Positions 24,682-33,396 of a stretch of 64,000 nt of DNA are shown here, one piece after another. The translations under genes and the position numbers were made by a program. Source of the stretch: SFLA01 sp045595785 (GTDB lineage: Bacteria > Bacillota > Clostridia > Oscillospirales > CAG-382); NCBI GenBank assembly GCA_045595785.1, contig JAZOBE010000015.1, positions 26,688-90,687 on the forward strand. Direction: 5' to 3'. The notes beneath the pieces were generated by a model that saw nothing but the letters and a program-made list of their open reading frames with translations, had not been told where the DNA came from and made no database searches. How positions within the stretch are numbered: the first letter of the stretch is position 1; each line of letters begins with the position of its first letter.

Positions 24682-25772
24682 TCAATACATCATAGGCTTG
24701 GAGGTAACGTACTTCTTAACCATAAGTGCTACCTTAAAGGTTATTGCGTTGTCAAACTCACGCAGGTCAAGTCCCGTAACCTTCTTTATCTTCTCAAGTC
24801 TGTAAACGAGAGTGTTTCTGTGTACGAACAGCTTTCTGGAAGTTTCGGACACGTTAAGATTATTCTCAAAGAACGTTTGAATAGTGATAAGCGTTTCTTG
24901 ATCCAACGATTCGAACGCGCCCTTCTTGAACACCTCGTAAGGAACATCTCACACAGAGTGGTGGGAAGCTGGTATATAAGTCTGCCGATACCGAGACTCT
25001 CGTAATTAATAGTGGACTTTTCGGTATCAAACACCTTACCTACCTCAAGTGCTACTTGAGCATCCTTGAAGGAACGTGCCAGATCCTTAACGGTGTTTAC
25101 TACCGTACCGATACCGACGGTTGCTTTAACGAGAAATTCCGTCTCAGCAGTATCAACTATCATCTTAGCGAAATTATCAACGTTGCGCAGGTCAGACGCA
25201 CTGCGAAGCTCTTTAACAAGAACTATATCCGTCTCGCTTACTCCGATAACGTAATCCTTTGTCTTATCGGGGAAGAGATTCTGAACTATATCAAAGGGAA
25301 TGGTTGCGCCCTCGTTACCGACAGCAAAGCGTGCAAGATATACCACACGGGGTATCTCCGCATCAAAATGAAGCTCTTTGGATTTGATATAGATATCGCT
25401 GGGGAGAATATTATCAAGAATAATATTCTTTATAAAGTTAGTCTTATCATACTTCTCGTCGTAAAGAGACTTTACGCTGGAGAGTGCAACGGCAATCATC
25501 GAGGATGCGCTCTTCGCCTTTTCGTCAACACCCTCGGTAAATACAACGTATTCTATTCTTGCGTGTGTGCCGACAGGTCTGTAGGTATATCCGTCAAGCA
25601 CCACAGTGTCAAAGGAATAGGACATTTCGTCCAGCGCTTCTTTGCGCGATTCACCGATGCGGGAAAGTGTGCTGCATGCAATAACTACACCCTTATCGTC
25701 GAGTACGCCTACGGTGCGCTCCACCGCTTCTTTCATTTGATAAATGAGTCCTTGAAACAATTTACTGGACAT
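24682..25772 (-). pseudogene. CdaR/PucR-type regulator split by a one-base frameshift
   Basis: The first frame (ATG 25772) reads a regulator up to LPTTLCEMFL, then turns into an unrelated basic tail ending at 24786. The normal C-terminus continues in the next frame (about 24938 to 24682): FKKGAFESLDQETL, then the PucR helix-turn-helix RKLFVHRNTLVYRLEKIKKVTGLDLREFDNA. Adding one base near 24939 joins both parts into 363 residues, with Tyr-Glu-Val bridging, which is the family's expected form. The lost base is most simply a T from a short T run. This is either a real inactivating mutation, because the DNA-binding domain is lost, or a sequencing/assembly error. The promoter upstream is intact. 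Confidence 0.85.
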
Positions 25773-25811
25773 TGTTCTGCTCCTTTACATATTTTTAGTC
25801 ATATACGCTTT

Positions 25812-25840
25812 ATTTTACAACATATTCGCCAAAAATTCAA
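25812..25840 (-). promoter_or_regulatory. Promoter of the CdaR-like gene, possibly serving ftsEX
   Basis: Minus strand TTGAAT (25835-25840), 17-bp spacer, TAAAAT (25812-25817). About 40 bases upstream of the ATG at 25772. No other promoter is evident before ftsE. Confidence 0.7.
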
Positions 25841-25897
25841 GTGCTTTTTCTACATTTTAACTAAAAAAACGCTGTAAATTTGTTAATTTTACTTGAA

Positions 25898-26647
25898 CTA
25901 CCGTTCTTCAGCAAGTACGGATAGGGCAGACAGGACGTAAAGCCCTGCCGTTTCGGTTCTGAGTATGCGTTTTCCCAATCCCGCAAGGGGTATATTCTTG
26001 TCTTTGGCAAGCTGTATCTCACCTGCTGATATGCCGCCTTCGGGTCCGATATAAAAGGTTACGCTGTTAATACTGCCTTCGTGTCCGTCTATTATGCTGC
26101 GGCAGTGGACCGTACCGTCGCCTTCATAGCATATAAACTTGAGGTCGGCTTTGGAAAGCTCCTCGGTCATCTGCTTGAAGGAGATCATATTTCTCACCTC
26201 AGGAACTATTCCACGTCCGCATTGTTTTGCCGCTTCTGCGGCAATACGGTTAAGGCGCACCACTTTTTTTTCCATAGACTTATCGTCAGGACGGGACACG
26301 GCTCTCTCGCACATAACGGGAACGATTTCGGTTGCACCCAATTCCACAGCCTTTTGCACTACGGTATCCAATTTGTCACCCTTGGGCATACCCTGATACA
26401 GAGTTACGGTATATGGCGGCTCGGCAGGGGAAGGACGGCAGTTGGAAAGCGAGACCTCTGCCTCGTCTGCCGAAACGTATTCAAGAACGCCGTCATAAAT
26501 ATTTTTCTGCATATCGCATACGGTGATCATATCGCCCTCACGAAGACGGAGAACACGGTATATGTGGTTTGCGTCGGTTCCGGTGATGGTGACAGAGTCT
26601 CCGCGGAACTCGCTTTTTGATATAAAAAATCTGGGTGTTGAAGACAT
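25898..26647 (-). CDS. rsmE: 16S rRNA (uracil1498-N3)-methyltransferase RsmE
   Basis: 249-residue SPOUT-class methyltransferase that methylates U1498 of 16S rRNA. An N-terminal PUA-like domain (about 1-75, ANHIYRVLRLREGD) is followed by the SPOUT domain. Its SAM-binding knot ends in FYIGPEGGISAGE and GLGKRILRTETAGLYVLSAL, both diagnostic. The ATG at 26647 has GGGAGG nine bases upstream. Own promoter at 26678. It is divergent from the DUF1292 gene. Confidence 0.96.
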   Translation of the reverse strand: MSSTPRFFISKSEFRGDSVTITGTDANHIYRVLRLREGDMITVCDMQKNIYDGVLEYVSADEAEVSLSNCRPSPAEPPYTVTLYQGMPKGDKLDTVVQKAVELGATEIVPVMCERAVSRPDDKSMEKKVVRLNRIAAEAAKQCGRGIVPEVRNMISFKQMTEELSKADLKFICYEGDGTVHCRSIIDGHEGSINSVTFYIGPEGGISAGEIQLAKDKNIPLAGLGKRILRTETAGLYVLSALSVLAEER

Positions 26648-26677
26648 AATGTAATTCCTCCCTTAAAGGATGATGTA

Positions 26678-26706
26678 ATTTTAACAAACAGGGCGGTAAA
26701 TGTCAA
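26678..26706 (-). promoter_or_regulatory. Promoter of rsmE
   Basis: Minus strand TTGACA (26701-26706), 17-bp spacer ending TTTGT (extended -10 TGT), TAAAAT (26678-26683). Confidence 0.8.
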
Positions 26707-26736
26707 TAACAGCGGAAAGGTTAAGCAAGGAATATA

Positions 26737-26765
26737 TTGACATAAAGGAATTTTTGTTGTAAAAT
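26737..26765 (+). promoter_or_regulatory. Promoter of the DUF1292 gene
   Basis: TTGACA (26737-26742), 17-bp spacer, TAAAAT (26760-26765), 30 bases before the ATG. The -35 boxes of this and the rsmE promoter lie 30 bases apart, back to back. Confidence 0.8.
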
Positions 26766-26794
26766 ACGGATAGAATAATGTGGAGGTTAGATAT

Positions 26795-27085
26795 ATGGAT
26801 TACAATGAATTTAACACTGTTACTCTTATAGATGAAGACGGTGTTGAGACCGAGTTTGAAGTTCTCGGCACTCTTGAAGATGAGGGCAATACTTACGTTG
26901 CACTCGCTCCCTGTGACAGTCAGGAAAATGAATTTGTCGTTCTCAAGATAGTTGTTGGTGAAGACGGTGAGGAAAACCTCATTACTATTGATGATGACGA
27001 TGAGTTTGACAAGGTTTCCCAGATGTTTGAGGATTGCTTCATGGATGAATGCGACCTGGACGAGGAGCCTGAGGAAGTAGACTAA
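26795..27085 (+). CDS. DUF1292 domain protein
   Basis: 96-residue very acidic cytosolic protein. The pattern VTLIDEDGVETEFEVLGTLEDEGNTYVAL then DEFDKVSQMFEDCFMDE is the DUF1292 family, widespread in Firmicutes next to ruvX/mltG/alaS but of unknown function. The start is ATG 26795, eight bases after GGAGG; GTG at 26780 would precede the Shine-Dalgarno and is rejected. A structured RNA gene starts within a few bases of its stop. Confidence 0.9.
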   Translation: MDYNEFNTVTLIDEDGVETEFEVLGTLEDEGNTYVALAPCDSQENEFVVLKIVVGEDGEENLITIDDDDEFDKVSQMFEDCFMDECDLDEEPEEVD

Positions 27086-27090
27086 GAAAG

Positions 27091-27340
27091 AATATCTCTC
27101 CTGCGGTGTGCGTGGTCGGTGCGGTAAAACCAAACCTTCCCGTGTAAAAACCCACATTTACGAAAGGGAGTCTGAAGAATCTTTGGGCGTGGTGAAGCAG
27201 GCCTCCCGTATTACGGCTGTCTTTGACCCCGTTGATACGGATGTTGGAAGCACTAAAGCGCACAATAGGACACCCACCTGCTCATAGCAGGGTTTCGTTC
27301 ACGGGACACGGCACTGCGGGGTTCACCATTGGTCTCTTTT
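27091..27340 (+). ncRNA. ssrS: Probable 6S RNA (SsrS)
   Basis: Non-coding stretch. The 3' half carries the 6S hallmark around 27270-27300 (CACCCACCTGC, short loop, GCAGGGTTTC) followed by the GGCACTGCGGGG side. The ends pair: 27100-27108 (CCTGCGGTG) with 27312-27321 (CACTGCGGGG) as nine base pairs with one bulge, a closing stem. 6S RNA mimics an open promoter and binds sigma-A RNA polymerase in stationary phase. At about 230-250 nt it is longer than the usual 180-200, and no separate promoter is seen, so it may be processed from the DUF1292 transcript. Exact ends are uncertain. Confidence 0.62.
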
Positions 27341-27376
27341 GACGCAAAGCGAAAAAATGAAGAGTTTTGGGGGCAG

Positions 27377-27405
27377 AGATCCGTGAAAACGGATTTCTTT
27401 TTTTA
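27377..27405 (+). terminator. Terminator after the structured RNA
   Basis: 8-bp stem AGATCCGT/ACGGATTT (27377-27384 with 27389-27396), GAAA loop, then a run of T (CTTTTTTT). It ends the DUF1292/RNA transcript. Confidence 0.85.
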
Positions 27406-27471
27406 TTAAAATACTGCGGCGGCTCGCATATCCCATAAGCTCCTGCCGCTTTATTTGCCCGACACAAAAAC

Positions 27472-27496
27472 AAAAGCACCGTAAAACGGTGCTTTT
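27472..27496 (-). terminator. Terminator of the plsC-ispH/rpsA operon
   Basis: 11-bp stem AAAAGCACCGT/ACGGTGCTTTT (27472-27482 with 27486-27496), loop of three, 28 bases past the stop of the ispH fusion gene. On the minus strand the arm ends in a T-rich run. The 27406-27471 stretch between the two terminators holds nothing I recognise. Confidence 0.88.
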
Positions 27497-27524
27497 ATTG
27501 TTTTCAGATAACTATGCGTTTTAA

Positions 27525-29525
27525 TTATTCAGCGGTTTCTTCAGCGTTTGCTTCGCTTACAGTTTCCTCAACAGCTTCCTCAACAGCTTCTTCAACTGCG
27601 GGCTCTTCGTCAGCAAGGAGAGCGCGGATAGAAAGGCTTACGCGGGTTCTTTCGGGCTCGATAGCGGTGATCTTAGCGGTAACGGTATCGCCAACCTTAA
27701 GAACGGATGCGGGGTTTGCAACGGGCTTGGCAGCGATCTGGCTGATGTGGATAAGACCGTCAACGCCGGGGATGATCTCAGCGAAAGCGCCGAAATCGAG
27801 AACGGAAACTACCTTTGCGTCAACAACGTCACCTACGTTGTACTGCTCGGGGAACAGCTTCCAAGGATTGTTTTCTTCAGTCTTGTAGCCGAGAGAGATA
27901 CGCTTTTTCTCGGGGTTTACGGACTTGATGTAAACTTCGATGGAATCGCCAACCTTAAGAAGCTCAGCAGGAGCCTTAAGTCTGCCCCAGGACAGCTCGG
28001 TAATGTGTACGAGACCGTCTACGGGACCGATGTTTACGAATGCGCCGAAGTCTGCCAGAGAACGAACGGTACCGGTGAACTTCTGACCTTCTTCAAGAGA
28101 AGCGTAGAATTCTTCAACAGCCTTCTTGCGTTCTGCTCTTGCAACGACCTTGATGGAGCCAACAGCTCTCTTGCGGTTCTTCTGGTCGCCGCCGGTTTCG
28201 ATAACTCTGAAGCTTACGGTCTTACCCTTAAGCTCATCCAGAGGCTGATCCTTAGCAATACCGGTCTGGGATGCGGGAACGAATACTTTTACATTCTTGT
28301 ACATTACGATACAGCCGCCGCGTACGATCTCGGTAACCTTACCGCTAAGGTTTTCACCGTTTTCGCATGCTGCAACAACTTCTGCCCACTGCTTGTCGGC
28401 ATCAAGGGACTTCTTGGAAAGAATCACTGTGCCTTCAACGTCCGAGAACTTTATGCATACCACCTCAACGCTATCGCCTACGTGGAATTCTTTTGTAAGA
28501 TCCACGCCGCTTTCGGAGGTAATCTCGTCATACGGTAAAATGCCGGTGTGCTTTGTGCCAAGGTCGACTTTAACCTCTGCCGGGCTTACCGCAAGAACGG
28601 TACCTGTTACCCTTTCCCCTGTAGTTAATGTTCTGAATGACTGGTCGAGCATCTCCTGGAAGGAAAGATTCTCGTTGATGGTGTCTGTCATTTGTTTAAT
28701 AACCTCCTGTAATATATCACCGGGAGTCGAAGCTCCTGCGGTAATGGCAATTTTATTTCGGGAAGTGAAAAAATTCTTCCCATATCCTTCAAGCTCTGCG
28801 GCGGTGCTTATAAATATCGCCTCGCCGTAAAGACATGCGGTCTCAAATAACTTTCGTGAATTGGAACTGCTTTTATCACCGACGACGACTGTAAGGTCGC
28901 TTTGTGCGGAAAGCACAGTCAACTCACTTTGACGCTTTGACGTTACCGGGCACACCGTGTCAAACACAAGTGCTTCGGGGCACGTCTTTGCAATAACAGC
29001 CTTGCATTTTTCCCACTCGGCTACGCTGTGGGTGGTTTGTACCACAACGAGAGTATTTGGGGGCAGGGAAGGTATCTCCTCTGCTGCGGAAGCGACGAAA
29101 TATCCGCTTTTTGCGTGGGAGCATATTCCCTCTACCTCGGGATGAGTCCTGCTTCCGATAACAAGCGTAAATCGCTCAGCGCTGTTTTGGCTTACAATTT
29201 CATGTATTTTTTTTACGAAAGGGCAGGTAGCGTCAATTACGAGCCTTCCGGTATCTGTTATTTCTTTATATATATCCTTGGCTACCCCGTGCGATCTTAT
29301 AAGCACAGCGGTTCCCTTCGGAAGATGCTTTACCTCTTCGGGCGTTACGGAAAAAACACCTTTTTTCTCCAGCCGTTGGGTAAACGTACGGTTGTGGATT
29401 ATCTCACCAAGGGTGCATATGTTTTTTCCCTGCGCCAGATTTTCTTCCAGCAAGCTTACTGCCCGCTTTACTCCGAAACAAAATCCCGCGGAGGAGGCAA
29501 CCGTGATCTTACTCAAATCTCTCAC
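27525..29525 (-). CDS. ispH-rpsA: IspH-ribosomal protein S1 fusion
   Basis: 666-residue bifunctional protein. The N-terminal IspH (about 1-285) reduces HMBPP to IPP and DMAPP, the last step of the MEP pathway. Its [4Fe-4S] Cys ligands are in GFCFGVKRA, DATCPFV and TVCPVTSKR, with TTHSVAEW and SSSNSRKL motifs. The C-terminal half carries four S1 RNA-binding domains (from about 310), including FGAFVNIGPVDGLVHITELSW. It ends in an Ala/Glu-rich tail. This fusion is well known in Clostridia. The start is GTG 29525 (after AAAGG) or TTG 29516. A longer frame reaches 29606 but lies inside plsC. The gene overlaps plsC by 17 bases. Confidence 0.94.
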   Translation of the reverse strand: MRDLSKITVASSAGFCFGVKRAVSLLEENLAQGKNICTLGEIIHNRTFTQRLEKKGVFSVTPEEVKHLPKGTAVLIRSHGVAKDIYKEITDTGRLVIDATCPFVKKIHEIVSQNSAERFTLVIGSRTHPEVEGICSHAKSGYFVASAAEEIPSLPPNTLVVVQTTHSVAEWEKCKAVIAKTCPEALVFDTVCPVTSKRQSELTVLSAQSDLTVVVGDKSSSNSRKLFETACLYGEAIFISTAAELEGYGKNFFTSRNKIAITAGASTPGDILQEVIKQMTDTINENLSFQEMLDQSFRTLTTGERVTGTVLAVSPAEVKVDLGTKHTGILPYDEITSESGVDLTKEFHVGDSVEVVCIKFSDVEGTVILSKKSLDADKQWAEVVAACENGENLSGKVTEIVRGGCIVMYKNVKVFVPASQTGIAKDQPLDELKGKTVSFRVIETGGDQKNRKRAVGSIKVVARAERKKAVEEFYASLEEGQKFTGTVRSLADFGAFVNIGPVDGLVHITELSWGRLKAPAELLKVGDSIEVYIKSVNPEKKRISLGYKTEENNPWKLFPEQYNVGDVVDAKVVSVLDFGAFAEIIPGVDGLIHISQIAAKPVANPASVLKVGDTVTAKITAIEPERTRVSLSIRALLADEEPAVEEAVEEAVEETVSEANAEETAE

Positions 29526-30090
29526 ACACCTTTGCGAAGCAGTATTTTGCGGCTTCCGCGCTGGTAGTTGCGTTAGCGGAGTATTCCTCGTAAAGTATAG
29601 GCTCACCGATAACCACTCTGCATTTTCTGAACAGCTTTACGCGGTTATCCTTTGTGATGATGGACACAGGTACCACAGGTGCTTTTGTGTGAAGTATAAT
29701 AAGTCCCGTACCGGGGAGCGCGCTCTCTGGCTGAGGAGTATCGTGCATACGTGTACCCTGAGGGAATATTCCTACGTTGTCTCCGCTCTTGACGGCGTTC
29801 ATACAGGCGCGCATCGCTTTAAGGTCTGCCGTACCTCTGGTAATGGGAATCAGCCCGTCTATCTTGGCGATGATCCTTAAAAACCAATTCTCCAGCACTT
29901 CTTCCTTTCCCACAAAACGTATAGGGGTGGGGAACGCTATTGCCAGCAACAACGGATCTGTTGCAGAAACGTGGTTTGCGCAAAGCACGAACGCCTGCTT
30001 GGGAATATTCTTTCTTCCCTCCACACGGAGACAAAAAAGCAACCGCACCGGCAACACGACAAAGAAACGAATAAAGCGATATAGTTTCAC
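29509..30090 (-). CDS. plsC: 1-acyl-sn-glycerol-3-phosphate acyltransferase (PlsC-like)
   Basis: 193-residue membrane-associated acyltransferase that adds the second acyl chain to make phosphatidic acid. Catalytic HX4D in NHVSATDPLLL, substrate loop FPQGTR, and a further motif in PVVPVSI. It is shorter than many PlsC proteins (about 240) but has all motifs. The start is GTG 30090, with GAGGT seven bases upstream; an ATG four bases earlier is in another frame. plsC before ispH-rpsA is a usual Clostridia order, though the cmk gene often found ahead is missing here. Confidence 0.92.
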   Translation of the reverse strand: MKLYRFIRFFVVLPVRLLFCLRVEGRKNIPKQAFVLCANHVSATDPLLLAIAFPTPIRFVGKEEVLENWFLRIIAKIDGLIPITRGTADLKAMRACMNAVKSGDNVGIFPQGTRMHDTPQPESALPGTGLIILHTKAPVVPVSIITKDNRVKLFRKCRVVIGEPILYEEYSANATTSAEAAKYCFAKVCERFE

Positions 30091-30120
30091 GCATATTACC
30101 TCATTATAAAATCTTTATAC

Positions 30121-30149
30121 ATTATAGAATAAATTTACGCGAAAAGCAA
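30121..30149 (-). promoter_or_regulatory. Promoter of the plsC-ispH/rpsA operon
   Basis: Minus strand TTGCTT (30144-30149), 17-bp spacer, TATAAT (30121-30126), 31 bases before the GTG start. Confidence 0.72.
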
Positions 30150-30193
30150 GTGGTTTATAAAAATTTAACAATTAAAGTTGTAATAACCTTTTA

Positions 30194-30222
30194 TTGACTA
30201 TGAGTTTTAGGTGTGGTATAAT
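30194..30222 (+). promoter_or_regulatory. Promoter of the CapA-DUF4855 operon
   Basis: TTGACT (30194-30199), 17-bp spacer ending GGTGTGG, TATAAT (30217-30222), 42 bases before the ATG. Confidence 0.85.
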
Positions 30223-30263
30223 TCATTAACGTATGTTTTTACTGGCAGAAAGGGAATTTTTAT

Positions 30264-31691
30264 ATGAAAAACACGTTTCGTTTAATTATCGCCGTTTTGC
30301 TTGCGGCTTTGATATGTGTCTCCTGCGTCACCGAAAATGAGGAAAGCGTTGCGGAGAATTCCGCAGTGAGCGTGGCACCCTCCGTGTCTGACGAGATTTC
30401 GGAGGAATCCGAAGAAAGCATACCTGAAGTAAATCTGCAGGCAATGGCAGTTGCCACTATCGGTTCATCGGGAGATATACTTGTTCACAACGGTGTGCGT
30501 AAAAGCGGTTACGACGCTTCTGCAGGCGTGTTCGATTATTCATACGCATTTGAGTATCTTGCACCTTACGTAAAGGCACTGGATTACGCAGTAGTAAACG
30601 CAGAGTTTTCTGTCAGCGCAGACGGCACCTATGCATCTCTGCCCTTCAGAGTACCTGAAGCTATAGTAAAAGCATTGGCGCAGTGCGGTTACGATATGGG
30701 AACTACCGCAAACAACCATATTTCCGACGGCGGCTGGGCAGGTATGAAAAAAACCATGCAGACTCTTAACGCCAACGGTATGGATTTTACCGGAACCCGT
30801 CTTAAGAATGAAGACGCCCGTTATCTTATAAAAGATATAAACGGAATAAAGGTGGGCTTCCTGAACTATTCTTACGGCTCTTACACCAACACTAACTGCT
30901 TCAGCACCTCTAATCTTGAGGCTTTTTATACCGAAGCCGCTTCTCTTATTGAGGGAATGCGTGCAGAAGGCGCAGAGCTTGTGTATCTCTATATACATTG
31001 GGGCGCAGAGTATTCGCTTTCTCCTAACGAATCCCAGCAGGCTATAGCACAGAAAATGTGTGATCTGGGTGTGGACGTCATTATCGGCGGACATCCTCAC
31101 AAGATACAGCCTGTGGATCTTATTCACAGCGAGGTAAGCGGAAAAAGTACCATATGTCTGTATTCTATGGGCAATCTCTGGTCCGGTCAGCAGATTGAAT
31201 GTATGGCAGGCGGTACCCAAGCCAACAGCCCTCACTGCTTCCAGGACCCTTGGCATTTCGCAGGATGTGATTATCCCGACGTTGCCGACCGTACCCTTGA
31301 TACTCACCGTCTTGAGCACGGCACCAACTGTAACGATAACGGCCATACCGAGGACGGCGTAGTGTTTATGACAAACATCTGCAGATACGAGGACGGTACT
31401 GTTGCTATAGCTTCCGTTGACGTTCTTCCCGTGTGGTGTATGGGCAGAGGACTTGTAAAAGCATCCAATCCCATAAACAGCTATCACAGCGAATATTATT
31501 GTATTCCTCTTGCAAAAAGCGTGGACTGGCAGGCAGAATTCGGTCTTACCAACGCGGAATATACCGAAGCGTGCTATTCTTATGAGCGTACCATGGCGCT
31601 CCTTTCCGATGGTATTAACGAGGTAAACACTTATCTCGCTGAGCAATACGATATTCTTAATCAACAATTCAAAGAGGGGTTGCAGAAATGA
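30264..31691 (+). CDS. CapA-like metallophosphatase-fold lipoprotein
   Basis: 475 residues. Lipoprotein signal with lipobox CVSC (Cys21), a Glu/Ser-rich linker to about 60, then the CapA/PgsA fold. Motifs: GSSGDILVHNGV, VNAEFSVS, TTANNHISDGGW, and VIIGGHPHKIQPVDLI with the metal-binding His pair. CapA homologues anchor or make poly-gamma-glutamate, but no capBC genes are near. This is therefore a stand-alone CapA of unknown substrate, outside the cell. The ATG at 30264 follows AAAGGGA. The last codon overlaps the next ATG (ATGA), coupling it to the DUF4855 gene. Confidence 0.9.
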   Translation: MKNTFRLIIAVLLAALICVSCVTENEESVAENSAVSVAPSVSDEISEESEESIPEVNLQAMAVATIGSSGDILVHNGVRKSGYDASAGVFDYSYAFEYLAPYVKALDYAVVNAEFSVSADGTYASLPFRVPEAIVKALAQCGYDMGTTANNHISDGGWAGMKKTMQTLNANGMDFTGTRLKNEDARYLIKDINGIKVGFLNYSYGSYTNTNCFSTSNLEAFYTEAASLIEGMRAEGAELVYLYIHWGAEYSLSPNESQQAIAQKMCDLGVDVIIGGHPHKIQPVDLIHSEVSGKSTICLYSMGNLWSGQQIECMAGGTQANSPHCFQDPWHFAGCDYPDVADRTLDTHRLEHGTNCNDNGHTEDGVVFMTNICRYEDGTVAIASVDVLPVWCMGRGLVKASNPINSYHSEYYCIPLAKSVDWQAEFGLTNAEYTEACYSYERTMALLSDGINEVNTYLAEQYDILNQQFKEGLQK

Positions 31692-33343
31692 GCTATTACA
31701 ATTCTAAAGCAATTGAAAAGACAACGGTTTCCGTGCCTTGCGAAAACGGCGATGCTACCGTGAAAAACCTTCTTTTGGGTATTCAGCCCGTGTCTATTAC
31801 TGAGCTTTGCCCTATTGACGGTGATACGGCTACTCCCCGTTTCAATTCACCTATTGAAGCTACTATGCTTACCGACGGTATCCGCAGCGACGTTTATACT
31901 TATACCGATGAGCGTTGGTTCCGTTTTACCCGCGGTGTTTCCAGAAGTGTAGTTTTCCGTCTTGATAATCTTTCCGCCGTTAACGGCTTTTCCGTAGGAT
32001 TTCTTAAAGAGGACGTTTCCGCGGTAAGACTTCCCAGAAGGGTGGACGTTTGCCTTTCCGAAAACGGCGTTGACTGGCAGCGTGTTTATAAATGCAGAGA
32101 CATCTTTTCCGATGAGGCGGCAGCCCGTGTTGACGTAAAGCGTGATTTCGATAAGACTTACCGCGCTTTGTACGTTATGTTTGAGATAGAGGTTGTGGGT
32201 CACGTTTGGATAGATGAGCTGGAGCTGTTCGGTACTACCGCCGTTTCTGCAGACGCATGTGCTATTTGTGGTGAGGATCTGGACGGTGACAACGCAAGTA
32301 TAGTTGTTAACGAGTATCCTTCCTATGATGCTTTGGACGGAGTTCACAACGTTCTTCTTTCTTATAACTGTATTCCCCGCAACAAGGAAGCGGAGAGGCG
32401 TCCCGGATTAGGTCTTATTACAGTTGACGAATATTTGCCTCACCTTGCTTATATCGACAAGGACGGCGAGATGAAGGATACCTTCTTTGACGGTATGCTG
32501 TATCTGCCTTATTCCATGTATACATATTCCGCCGAGTACAAATGTGCCGAGGGCTGGAAGCATTATATAGAAAACACCTTTGCTCCCAATGCCAACGTAG
32601 ATGCGCTTAATAAAGCTACCGCTATCGTCGGTGAAAAGCTGGGTATCCAAAACCACAAGACAAAGGTATATTTCTCCGTGCTCCATACAAAGCCCACGTA
32701 TGGTGATTTCCCCGAAAAATTCGGTGATATCGACGATGACGGTGTTGACGAGGTAATGGATAACTTTGCCGACCGTCAGAAGGCAATTAAGTGGTGTATC
32801 GATACTACTATCCAAAAATTCAAGTCCGGCAATTACGAAAACCTTGTTCACGATGCGTTCTATTGGTTTGAGGAGGATATCGCATACTCCAATCCCGATG
32901 AGACGGCGCTTCTTAAGTGGACTGTGGAATATCTCCATTCTCTGAGCTACAAGCTGTTCTGGATACCTTATTATCAGGCGTCCGGCTTTATGGAGTGGAA
33001 GGATCTCGGCTTTGACGTTGCATGTATGCAGCCTAATTTTGCGTTCCGTGACGGTATTCCCACCCAGCGTCTTTACGATAATGCTGATATTACCAAGCGT
33101 CTCGGTATGTGCTATGAGCTTGAGATCGGCGGCAGCGACCCTGCTAACGTAGAAAGATATATGAAGTACCTGGATTGCGGTGCCGAAACCGGCTTTATGC
33201 ATTCTATAAAGATGTATTATCAGGGCGGCGTTCCCGGTGAATTCTATACTGCGTTCAAGTCTGACGACCCCGAGCTCCGCAAGGTATACGACAGTACCTA
33301 TCTCTTCGCAAAGGAAAAATACGTTTCCAGAAATCAAAAATAA
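31688..33343 (+). CDS. DUF4855 protein with N-terminal discoidin-like domain
   Basis: 551 residues. The N-terminal part (about 60-190) resembles an F5/8 type C (discoidin) carbohydrate-binding domain (VDVCLSENGVDWQRVYK). It is followed by DUF4855 (about 215-545; YNCIPRNKEAERRPGLG, DFPEKFGDIDDDGVDE, HDAFYWFEEDI), a family found in gut Firmicutes and Bacteroidota and thought to have a glycoside-hydrolase-like barrel. There is no signal peptide, although its partner is a surface lipoprotein; this is odd. ATGA overlap with the CapA gene shows strict co-translation. Substrate unknown. Confidence 0.88.
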   Translation: MSYYNSKAIEKTTVSVPCENGDATVKNLLLGIQPVSITELCPIDGDTATPRFNSPIEATMLTDGIRSDVYTYTDERWFRFTRGVSRSVVFRLDNLSAVNGFSVGFLKEDVSAVRLPRRVDVCLSENGVDWQRVYKCRDIFSDEAAARVDVKRDFDKTYRALYVMFEIEVVGHVWIDELELFGTTAVSADACAICGEDLDGDNASIVVNEYPSYDALDGVHNVLLSYNCIPRNKEAERRPGLGLITVDEYLPHLAYIDKDGEMKDTFFDGMLYLPYSMYTYSAEYKCAEGWKHYIENTFAPNANVDALNKATAIVGEKLGIQNHKTKVYFSVLHTKPTYGDFPEKFGDIDDDGVDEVMDNFADRQKAIKWCIDTTIQKFKSGNYENLVHDAFYWFEEDIAYSNPDETALLKWTVEYLHSLSYKLFWIPYYQASGFMEWKDLGFDVACMQPNFAFRDGIPTQRLYDNADITKRLGMCYELEIGGSDPANVERYMKYLDCGAETGFMHSIKMYYQGGVPGEFYTAFKSDDPELRKVYDSTYLFAKEKYVSRNQK

Positions 33344-33353
33344 ACCCATTACA

Positions 33354-33385
33354 AAAGCCCGTGGTCTCCCACGGGCTTTGTGTTT
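33354..33385 (+). terminator. Terminator after the DUF4855 gene
   Basis: 11-bp stem AAAGCCCGTGG/CCACGGGCTTT (33354-33364 with 33369-33379), followed by TTTGTGTTTTT. It lies between convergent genes. Confidence 0.88.
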
Positions 33386-33396
33386 TTGGCAGATGT

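Noticed and set aside
24930..24950. Programmed -1 frameshift in the CdaR-like gene
   Set aside because: A slip would give the right protein, but there is no X-XXY-YYZ heptamer or clear stimulator; a lost base is simpler.
27039..27263. Short reverse-strand open frames in the structured RNA region
   Set aside because: No ribosome sites; the region pairs with itself and has the 6S-like element, so it is non-coding.
29526..29606. N-terminal extension of the IspH-S1 frame
   Set aside because: The added residues lie inside plsC, are not IspH-like, and GTG 29525 has AAAGG just upstream.
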